Shown here: positions 1-5,469 of the stretch, one piece after another | How the letters are laid out: each line of letters opens with the position of its first letter | Numbering within the stretch: the first letter of the stretch is position 1 | From: Nitrospina sp. | GTDB taxonomy: Bacteria > Nitrospinota > Nitrospinia > Nitrospinales > VA-1 | Assembly: GCA_018665625.1 (NCBI GenBank) | Contig: JABJCF010000515.1 | Location: forward strand, 1 to 5,619 | Direction: 5' to 3' | Length of the DNA stretch: 5,619 nucleotides | Notes under the pieces: generated by a model | What the model saw: the letters and a program-made list of their open reading frames with translations, nothing else | What the model was told of the DNA's origin: nothing | The model's database searches: none | Position numbers and translations under genes: made by a program

Positions 1-8
1 AGGTTTGA

Positions 9-2723
9 ATGCATAAGCAAGGCGTAGGGGATTTCCCCTTTTACTGTGGCATCAACTCGCTGTCTGAATTGGCAACCAAAGATGACAGATGCGTGGTATT
101 AAATATTCTGGGCAAAGAGAGTTCAGGTGTTACCCCGATCAGTAATGACTATTCGGGTGGTAACATTGTATTCGGTACCGGTCCGGGAAAATCAGGCAAA
201 AGCCTGGCAACGAAGAACGGGAAAATTCCGGTTTATAACTCTATTAAAGAAGGCATGGCAGCGGGACATAAATTCAATACCGTTGTAATTTATCTTCCCC
301 CTTCAGGTGTAAAGGATGGACTCGCAGAAGCTGTTCGCGACAACCCGGATCTCACCAAAGCCATTATCCTGACTGAAAAAGTTTCGGTTAAAGATTCTCG
401 AGTCATGCGAGCAATTTGTCAGGCGAACGGAGTTGATCTGTTTGGCGGCAACTGTCTTGGACTGGCCGATGCCTGGAATCATGTACGGCTAGGTGGGGCT
501 CTTGGTGGTAACGCACCTGAAGAGTCTCTGATTAAAGGTTCTGTTGCTCTATTTTCCAATTCGGGTAACTTCACCACGACCATTGCTGTTTATCTTTCCA
601 CAGCAGGATGGGGAACAACGACTTCAGTATCCAGCGGTAAAGATGTCTACATTCAATACGGCGCGAAAGAGTTTCTCTATGCTTTCGACAATGACGATCG
701 TTCTGAAGCTGCAGTTTTATACAGTGAGCCGGGTGGATACTATGAACAAGGGTTGAAGTCTGACAAGCCTATCGTTGCTTGTGTGGTCGGACGTTGGAAA
801 GCACGGCTGACTAAAGCCTGTGGTCATGCAGGGTCATTGTCCGGTGCCGGGGATGACGCACTCGCCAAAGAGCAATGGTTCATGGACTATTTCGGGGTTG
901 ATGGAGTTTACACTCCAGAAAACCCGATTTGTTCGAAAAAAGGTGCTTTGGTTACCAACATTGCACATATCCCAGAAGCCTTGACCAAGGTCATGGAACT
1001 CAATGGTAAGAAACCGGATTTTGATCCGCGCGGCAGTCTCGATTTGAAACCTTGGTTTGGTAACAACCAGGGCTTAACTTTGCCGTCGGAATTAGATGTC
1101 CCTGTAGTCGAAGCATCTGCTCCTTACAATGAACAGATTGAAGCTCTCGATAAAATGGTGGGGGCGCAACATCGACGCGAAACTTTGAAAGATGCCAGCG
1201 GGGCTTCAATGATGGATCCAAAAACCCAGGTATCAAAAATTCATAACACCTCTATTCTCGATGCTTCGATGAAATCCTTTGAGGCCAATCTGGTTTTCGC
1301 GTTGACGCGGCAATACACTTGTGAGTATGGAGAAAAGATCGCTAACATCGTCTTGAATATGTACGTTAATCAGCATAATCAACCCACGATGGCAGCGGCA
1401 CAAGCGTCTCGTGAAAACGGCAACTCACCTAATACCGTTGTATCTTCCGCAGTAGCTATTGTCGGAAAGAAAATGGTGCAAAAGGCTATGGACGCTTCCA
1501 GCGCACTTTTGGAGTTGTTCCAGTTCACAAAACTTGGTGGCCCCAAAGAGACGTTTGATTATGCTGCACAGTTAAAAGAAGCTGAAAAATATAAAGACGC
1601 TCTGCTTGCCGACGGCGAAGATCATTGCGCTACAAAACTGGCGGATTGTCTTAATAAAGCTGGCGACTCTGTGTTCATCAAATTCGTGCAGGACTTTGCC
1701 GCAGCCAATGGCGGAAAACTTTCGACCGATGCATTGTTTGGCGCGGTATGGGTCACTCTCGGGTGGGAAGCTTTGAGAGGTAAAAAGATTTCCAAAACAA
1801 CGCTCACTCGGTTGCCCTGGTACTCACGTATTTATAGCACCATCGTGGGTGTTTCTGCTCCGGCTTCCCGTCATACAGAAGACGCCGTTGCGGGAGTCAA
1901 ACTCGAGGAGTTGATTCCCAATTACAGTTTTACCAAAACGGCGTTTGTTACCTTGCTGGGCCGACAGCCTTCTGAGTCTGAACTATATGAATTCCAGGTT
2001 CTGTTAGGACTCATCATCACCAATGGCCCAGGCACTATTTCTGCTCAAGGTTGCAAAGGTGCAGTCAGTGCAGATGGTCCTGAGCAGCCTCAGCGAGTTC
2101 AGGTAAACAAAGGCTTTATCGGATTTCTCACTCATACCGGATTCGCTCATGGTGGAAACGGCTTTGAAGCGGCAGCATTCCTAATGGAAAACTTCAAGGG
2201 TAAAGGATTAAAAAATCCTGCTGATTCAAATCACGGTCTTGACCTTGATGCGATGGCTCTGAAGGTTGCGAACGAATATTCCGACTATAAAAAGAAACAA
2301 AAAGCAGTTGGCAATCTCGATTACGCCAAGCTACCTTGTGTGAATCATCCTATATTCAAGGGTAAAGATATCAATTACGATCCACGCGAAGTGTTCGTCA
2401 ATGACTTGTTCAAGGGAAAAGGGATCAATAACGTATTCCTCGACTTTTATCATAGTCTTGTTAATGCACTATTCAAGGCAAAGGTAAGTAAGAACGTTTA
2501 TTGCGTGAACATCGACGCGGTGATCGCCGTTATCCTTCTTAAAATTGTCTGGGCAGATTTTAGCGAAGGCAAGCTTAAGGAAGAGGATATCGAATCTGCC
2601 AGCTTCGCGACCTTCTTGTTCGGTCGAATGATTGGTTGTGCAGCGGAAATTGATGACCACACTTCACGTGGTAAAAATATGGATACTCGAACTCCTGCGA
2701 GTAAGTGTTCTTATGTGGGTTAG
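9..2723 (+). CDS. aclA: ATP-citrate lyase large subunit, divergent type (SCS-alpha-like + citryl-CoA lyase)
   Basis: ATP-citrate lyase cleaves citrate with ATP and CoA to acetyl-CoA and oxaloacetate, the step that lets the TCA cycle run in reverse for CO2 fixation; it acts in the cytoplasm. Residues about 25-345 resemble succinyl-CoA synthetase alpha: a GGNCLG loop (146-151), SEPGG (239-243, E240 at the family's glutamate) and GHAG (272-275) with H273 as the expected phosphohistidine. The C-terminal part is citrate-synthase-like: TNGPG (671-675), FAHGGNGFEAAA (712-723), VNHP (778-781), VNIDAV (833-838) and FGRMIG (871-876), the last matching the FVLGRSMG stretch of animal lyase. At 904 residues it is much longer than the roughly 600-residue Chlorobium AclA; the extra part (about 410-625) looks like a second, degenerate citrate-synthase fold. 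ATG at 9 directly follows an in-frame TGA at 6-8, with AGG at 1-3 as a partial ribosome site. The ATP-grasp subunit (aclB) is not visible and is probably upstream. Family assignment is strong; the exact subtype is inferred. Confidence 0.87.
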   Translation: MHKQGVGDFPFYCGINSLSELATKDDRCVVLNILGKESSGVTPISNDYSGGNIVFGTGPGKSGKSLATKNGKIPVYNSIKEGMAAGHKFNTVVIYLPPSGVKDGLAEAVRDNPDLTKAIILTEKVSVKDSRVMRAICQANGVDLFGGNCLGLADAWNHVRLGGALGGNAPEESLIKGSVALFSNSGNFTTTIAVYLSTAGWGTTTSVSSGKDVYIQYGAKEFLYAFDNDDRSEAAVLYSEPGGYYEQGLKSDKPIVACVVGRWKARLTKACGHAGSLSGAGDDALAKEQWFMDYFGVDGVYTPENPICSKKGALVTNIAHIPEALTKVMELNGKKPDFDPRGSLDLKPWFGNNQGLTLPSELDVPVVEASAPYNEQIEALDKMVGAQHRRETLKDASGASMMDPKTQVSKIHNTSILDASMKSFEANLVFALTRQYTCEYGEKIANIVLNMYVNQHNQPTMAAAQASRENGNSPNTVVSSAVAIVGKKMVQKAMDASSALLELFQFTKLGGPKETFDYAAQLKEAEKYKDALLADGEDHCATKLADCLNKAGDSVFIKFVQDFAAANGGKLSTDALFGAVWVTLGWEALRGKKISKTTLTRLPWYSRIYSTIVGVSAPASRHTEDAVAGVKLEELIPNYSFTKTAFVTLLGRQPSESELYEFQVLLGLIITNGPGTISAQGCKGAVSADGPEQPQRVQVNKGFIGFLTHTGFAHGGNGFEAAAFLMENFKGKGLKNPADSNHGLDLDAMALKVANEYSDYKKKQKAVGNLDYAKLPCVNHPIFKGKDINYDPREVFVNDLFKGKGINNVFLDFYHSLVNALFKAKVSKNVYCVNIDAVIAVILLKIVWADFSEGKLKEEDIESASFATFLFGRMIGCAAEIDDHTSRGKNMDTRTPASKCSYVG

Positions 2724-2744
2724 TTCGTTTTCTCAGTCCTAATT

Positions 2745-2780
2745 AAAAACCCCCTCCGTTATCGGGAGGGGTTTTTTTTT
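2745..2780 (+). terminator. Rho-independent terminator after the ATP-citrate lyase gene
   Basis: A perfect 7-bp GC-rich stem, CCCCTCC (2751-2757) with GGAGGGG (2765-2771), encloses a 7-base loop and is followed by nine T residues (2772-2780). The stem is preceded by five A residues (2745-2749), which could extend pairing into the T run past a one-base bulge. It starts about 20 bases after the lyase stop, so it should end that transcript and separate it from the PilZ gene downstream. The A-run could also give some termination on the opposite strand. Confidence 0.93.
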
Positions 2781-2792
2781 GGCATTTGTACT

Positions 2793-2821
2793 TTTACAGT
2801 AGAATTAACTGCTATTCAAAT
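2793..2821 (+). promoter_or_regulatory. Possible sigma-70-type promoter for the PilZ-globin operon
   Basis: TTTACA (2793-2798) matches five of six positions of the -35 consensus. A 17-base spacer separates it from TCAAAT (2816-2821), a weak four-of-six match to the -10 consensus. Transcription would start near 2828, leaving a short leader with the ribosome site of the PilZ gene. A promoter is expected here because a strong terminator lies just upstream, but the -10 match is poor. Confidence 0.3.
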
Positions 2822-2844
2822 AGCTTTATTGTAGAAAGGTATTT

Positions 2845-3225
2845 ATGGGTAAAGGTGAGGACAAAAGAACTTTTCCGCGTTCGTTGATCGATATGAAGGT
2901 TGAGATTCGAACAGAAAGCCATATTTTTCCCGCAAAAATTATAGACCTGACAGTTGAAGCGATTTCTTTGGAGGCAGACAAATCTTTTGAGATCGATCAA
3001 TCTGTTTCGGTAGTTTTTGAAACCAGTGCTGACCTGTCGAAAAACCAATTGCAGGGTGAGGTGACTCGATGTGAACGGTTGGATTCGGGAGCATATATGA
3101 CCGTGGCCAGGTTAGTCGATGTCAACGACGAGTTTCTTATGGATGCTCTGGCTCTGGTGCATGGGAGTGGGCCCAAGCAAGACCGACGGAGTTCCACTTA
3201 TAACAGAGATGATGATGGAAGATAA
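2845..3225 (+). CDS. PilZ-domain-like protein (putative c-di-GMP binding)
   Basis: This small cytoplasmic protein of 126 residues appears to be a single PilZ-like beta-barrel. PilZ domains bind cyclic di-GMP through an RxxxR motif and a [D/N]xSxxG motif. Here RTFPR (residues 8-12) fits the first exactly and sits near the N-terminus as usual. The second is DLTVEA (34-39), with Ser replaced by Thr and Gly by Ala, so binding may be weakened or lost. Alternating beta-like stretches follow (about 15-33, 52-60, 68-90), then a charged, probably disordered tail (RRSSTYNRDDDGR). The ATG is preceded by GAAAGG (2834-2839) at five bases, a good ribosome site. The 3' end overlaps the start of the globin gene by 17 bases, which implies translational coupling. 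The PilZ call rests on the RxxxR motif, its position and the domain size; ligand binding is unproven. Confidence 0.68.
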   Translation: MGKGEDKRTFPRSLIDMKVEIRTESHIFPAKIIDLTVEAISLEADKSFEIDQSVSVVFETSADLSKNQLQGEVTRCERLDSGAYMTVARLVDVNDEFLMDALALVHGSGPKQDRRSSTYNRDDDGR

Positions 3226-3640
3226 AGCCCTTTTAGATCAAATAGGCGGAAGGCCTGTGTTGGAAAAGGTTCATAAGGTTTTTTACGATAAAATTTACGA
3301 GCACCCGTGGCTGAAAAAATATTTTTTGCATATTGAACAAAAACTAATTGAAAATCAGCAGACAGACTTTATGGTCTCGAATATGGGCGGTGGAAAAATT
3401 TATTCAGGTGCTTTGCCGAAAAATGGCCATAAACATATGTTCATCACCGAAGAGTTATTTGAAGTGCGTGCCAAACTTTTGGAAGATAGCCTTAAGGAAT
3501 GCAATGTCTCCGATGAACATATTTCGCGTTGGTTACGAATCGATGGCGCATTTAAAAAATCGCTGGTCAAAGTCAGCCCTGCAGATTGCGAAAAAAGATT
3601 TTTTACCGATGATATTCTAAACTTTCCTAAACCTAATTAG
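3209..3640 (+). CDS. Truncated haemoglobin (2/2 globin)
   Basis: Truncated globins are small haem proteins that bind O2 or NO and often serve in NO detoxification, O2 handling or sensing. This 143-residue product shows the family layout: IGGRPVLEKV (residues 12-21, helix A/B), VFYDKIYEHP (24-33) with Y26 at the B10 position that stabilises haem ligands, NMGGGKIYSG (58-67, matching the GG-x-x-x-YxG stretch), and HKHMFITEE (74-82), where H74 aligns with the proximal haem histidine upstream of the conserved Ile-Thr. A short tail after about residue 122 goes beyond the globin core. I chose the first of three consecutive ATG codons (3209, 3212, 3215), because the globin homology begins just after it; a longer in-frame reading from 3119 would add about 30 residues that only shadow the PilZ gene. 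No strong ribosome site is visible, so translation is probably coupled to the overlapping PilZ gene. Confidence 0.85.
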   Translation: MMMEDKALLDQIGGRPVLEKVHKVFYDKIYEHPWLKKYFLHIEQKLIENQQTDFMVSNMGGGKIYSGALPKNGHKHMFITEELFEVRAKLLEDSLKECNVSDEHISRWLRIDGAFKKSLVKVSPADCEKRFFTDDILNFPKPN

Positions 3641-3643
3641 GCC

Positions 3644-3660
3644 TTGGGTTCTTGACCCAA
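3644..3660 (+). other. Small hairpin after the globin gene
   Basis: A perfect 6-bp inverted repeat, TTGGGT (3644-3649) and ACCCAA (3655-3660), encloses a five-base loop four bases after the globin stop. There is no T run after it, so it is unlikely to be a complete intrinsic terminator. It could protect or process the mRNA between the globin and the next gene, or be a weak attenuator. The function is inferred only from position. Confidence 0.35.
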
Positions 3661-3708
3661 ATTCGACGGGAAAATTTGCAAACAGTAAAAAGCTTACGGG
3701 AGTAGTTT

Positions 3709-4458
3709 GTGCAAGCTCAGGAAGGGGTGTTGAAACCCCCATATCAATATTCATTGGTTCAAAAATATATTTTCGACGATCTGCCTTTGATTGCAATGAA
3801 TGTGGCGCGCATCGGCGCTCAAACCCCCGGGATGGCCTACGAAATTGCCGATGGCGAGAAGCATTTTGCGACTATTGGATTCGGTCCTATGAACTGGTTG
3901 CTCATCACTCCGGATATTCCAGCTCCAGGTGGGTTTCGAGCTTTTGATGAAATGGATGTGGGGGATGAGGAAATACCAGAGTCTGAAGGCGACTTGCTAT
4001 TATATTTTTCTTCTGGCTTTCCAAAGTTGAACCGAGAGTTAGCCAATCAAGTGGGCGAACTGTTCGGTAAAGACGGCGAGTTGATAGAAGAAGTCGAAGT
4101 AGAGGGCGGGGCGCATTCCAATGTTTCAGAGGTGAAGGAACAGGTTCTGATCGAACACCCCAACTACCTCGATCAGGCGAAAAGTAGTTTTCTTAGTACA
4201 CATCGATTTTTGACAAACGATAACTCCGAAACTAGTTTGCCGCAACACCGTTACAGTTATAAAGACGGAACCGGGCAATACATCCTGACCTTCGATAAAA
4301 ATCCTTCTAATCTGGAAGAGCATAGTGAATCCCTAACCCAACCTGCAAAAACCCGTGGGCTGTTCTTCATTCCTTCGCTCGACCTGTTGACCAGCTTGCG
4401 AATGGGGGGCATCCGCATGGGTTCCCTGGCCATCAACGCTAAATGGAAAGGTCACTAG
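3709..4458 (+). CDS. Short DyP-type peroxidase-like protein
   Basis: The 249-residue product resembles the N-terminal ferredoxin-like half of dye-decolorising (DyP) haem peroxidases. QEGVLKPP (4-11) fits the usual start; ATIGFGPMNW (54-63) fits the GxxVGFGxxxW strand; and GDLLLYFSSGFPKLNRELANQ (94-114) followed by an LIEEVE strand fits the segment before the family's haem-contacting GxxDG loop. The C-terminal RGLFFIPS (216-223) resembles the family's closing GLxFIA strand. The protein is roughly 50 residues shorter than typical DyPs, and the canonical GxxDG and proximal-His region is not clear; the nearest match is YKDGTG (184-189). It may be a degenerate or non-enzymatic relative within the dimeric alpha-beta barrel superfamily. 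The start is GTG, with GGGAG (3698-3702) six bases upstream. It lies 68 bases after the globin gene on the same strand with no terminator between, so co-transcription is likely. No signal peptide or membrane segment is seen. Confidence 0.45.
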   Translation: MQAQEGVLKPPYQYSLVQKYIFDDLPLIAMNVARIGAQTPGMAYEIADGEKHFATIGFGPMNWLLITPDIPAPGGFRAFDEMDVGDEEIPESEGDLLLYFSSGFPKLNRELANQVGELFGKDGELIEEVEVEGGAHSNVSEVKEQVLIEHPNYLDQAKSSFLSTHRFLTNDNSETSLPQHRYSYKDGTGQYILTFDKNPSNLEEHSESLTQPAKTRGLFFIPSLDLLTSLRMGGIRMGSLAINAKWKGH

Positions 4459-4460
4459 CA

Positions 4461-4475
4461 CCAGCCTGAGGCTGG
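4461..4475 (+). other. Hairpin just after the DyP-like gene
   Basis: A perfect 6-bp stem, CCAGCC (4461-4466) and GGCTGG (4470-4475), closes a TGA loop two bases after the stop codon, and flanking bases could extend it past a bulged A. It is GC-rich enough to be stable, but GCGCAAAAGG follows rather than a T run, so a classical intrinsic terminator is not supported. It may act in mRNA 3'-end stability or as a pause site. The rest of the 4476-4616 spacer shows no gene that I can recognise, only a pyrimidine-rich stretch (4535-4557) and the signals of the next gene. Confidence 0.4.
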
Positions 4476-4563
4476 GCGCAAAAGGTCAGCGGCCGTTGGA
4501 GGAACTAATCCAGTCCGGTATGTGAACAGGAAAGTTTTTCTTTCTTTTTCAGTTTCCGCTCGG

Positions 4564-4569
4564 TACAAT
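4564..4569 (+). promoter_or_regulatory. Candidate -10 element upstream of the dienelactone hydrolase gene
   Basis: TACAAT (4564-4569) matches five of six bases of the sigma-70 -10 consensus, about 48 bases before the start codon. The region where a -35 box should lie is pyrimidine-rich (TTTCTT at 4541-4546) and matches poorly. The gene probably needs its own promoter because it is 158 bases away from the previous gene. The assignment is weak. Confidence 0.25.
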
Positions 4570-4616
4570 TTCTCATCTTTTTAAAATACTAATTTTAATT
4601 CTGGGAGTTAAATTCC

Positions 4617-5408
4617 ATGAAAAAAATATTCGCATTAAGCGCAATTGCTTTTTTTAGTTTGGTTGTTTTGGCAAATGCAGGGATTAAAACAGAAGAGATT
4701 CAATACAGTCATAACGGCACAAAATTGACCGGTTATCTGGCGTTTGACGATTCCAAGTCTGGCAAACGTCCGGGTGTGCTGGTGGTGCATGAGTGGTGGG
4801 GGCATAATGACCATGCCCGCAATCGTGCTAAAATGCTGGCCAAAGCGGGGTACACTGCATTAGCGTTGGACATGTATGGTAGTGGAAAACTGGCGAATCA
4901 CCCCAAAAAAGCCGGAGAATTCATGACCGCTGCCTTTAAAAACTGGGCAGACTCTCAGGCACGATATAACAAAGCACTGGAAGTATTAAAAGGACATAAA
5001 ACGGTCGATGCCAGCCGCATCGGTTCTATCGGATTTTGTTTTGGCGGCGCGGTCTCAATCAAAATGGCAAGAGGCGGTGCAGATTTAAAAGGGATAGTCG
5101 CGTTTCACAGTGCTTTGCCTACCGAACCTGCAATTACCAAGAACTCGATGAAATCAGCCGTCCTGATTATTAATGGATCAGAAGATGGTTTTTTGAAACC
5201 CGAATCCGTGGCTTCTTTCTCACAAGATATGTTTAAAGCCAATGTCGACTTCACTTATATGAACTTGAAGGGGGCCAAGCATAGCTTTACCAATCCCCAA
5301 GCCGATGAGTTCAGCAAGAAGTTCAATATCGCGGCTCTGGAATACAACAAAAAAGCCGACGAGCAGGCTTGGTCAGAAATGCTAAAATTTTTTCAGCGTA
5401 TTTTTTAA
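4617..5408 (+). CDS. Exported dienelactone hydrolase family protein
   Basis: This is a 263-residue alpha/beta hydrolase of the dienelactone hydrolase family, whose members hydrolyse lactones or esters using a Cys-Asp-His triad. The triad is visible: C141 in GFCFGG (139-144), D190 in GSEDGF (187-192) and H222 in AKHSFTNP (220-227). HEWWGHN (58-64) carries the glutamate (E59) that in classic enzymes tunes the nucleophilic cysteine. The N-terminus has MKK, a hydrophobic stretch (4-18) and an ANA cleavage site before G22, a typical Sec signal peptide, so the mature enzyme is expected in the periplasm. After removing it, the length (about 242) matches the family. GGGAG (4603-4607) lies nine bases before the ATG. 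The substrate cannot be told; no aromatic-degradation neighbours are visible, so a role in chloroaromatic breakdown is not supported. A general esterase role is more likely. Confidence 0.9.
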   Translation: MKKIFALSAIAFFSLVVLANAGIKTEEIQYSHNGTKLTGYLAFDDSKSGKRPGVLVVHEWWGHNDHARNRAKMLAKAGYTALALDMYGSGKLANHPKKAGEFMTAAFKNWADSQARYNKALEVLKGHKTVDASRIGSIGFCFGGAVSIKMARGGADLKGIVAFHSALPTEPAITKNSMKSAVLIINGSEDGFLKPESVASFSQDMFKANVDFTYMNLKGAKHSFTNPQADEFSKKFNIAALEYNKKADEQAWSEMLKFFQRIF

Positions 5409-5452
5409 TTAGGTTCTCTGACAATTCAATAAACTTATCCTGTGGTACGAGT

Positions 5453-5469
5453 GCTTTAATAATTAAAGC
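5453..5469. repeat. Perfect AT-rich inverted repeat between convergent genes
   Basis: GCTTTAA (5453-5459) and TTAAAGC (5463-5469) form a perfect 7-bp inverted repeat around TAA, overlapping the stop codon of the minus-strand gene. A second 5-bp inverted repeat, TGATC (5471-5475) with GATCA (5481-5485), follows inside that gene. Position between convergent genes suits a bidirectional terminator, but no T run follows on either strand and the stem is AT-rich, so this role is only a possibility. Confidence 0.4.

Noticed and set aside
1000..1236. Minus-strand open frame within the lyase gene
   Set aside because: It is antisense to a strongly supported gene, shows no recognisable motif, and has low-complexity composition expected of a shadow frame. 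The same applies to other short frames at 544-756, 1622-1807 and 2469-2660.
3119..3208. A longer globin reading frame starting at ATG 3119
   Set aside because: The extra 30 residues (rich in Trp, Leu and Met) lie wholly inside the PilZ gene in another frame, with no globin similarity; homology begins just after the ATG cluster at 3209.
3348..3620. Alternative plus-strand frame inside the globin gene
   Set aside because: It is a frame-shifted shadow of the globin, which has clear family motifs in its own frame.
3644..3660. Rho-independent terminator after the globin gene
   Set aside because: The stem is only 6 bp and no T run follows, so it is listed as a hairpin and the downstream gene is still treated as probably co-transcribed.
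4476..4616. Riboswitch or small RNA in the spacer before the dienelactone hydrolase gene
   Set aside because: I could not match any conserved core or multi-stem architecture of a known riboswitch or RNA class; only a hairpin, a pyrimidine tract and a ribosome site are visible.
4617..5408. Assignment to chloroaromatic (clcD-type) degradation
   Set aside because: Classic enzymes are cytoplasmic and sit in catabolic operons; this protein has a signal peptide and no such neighbours.
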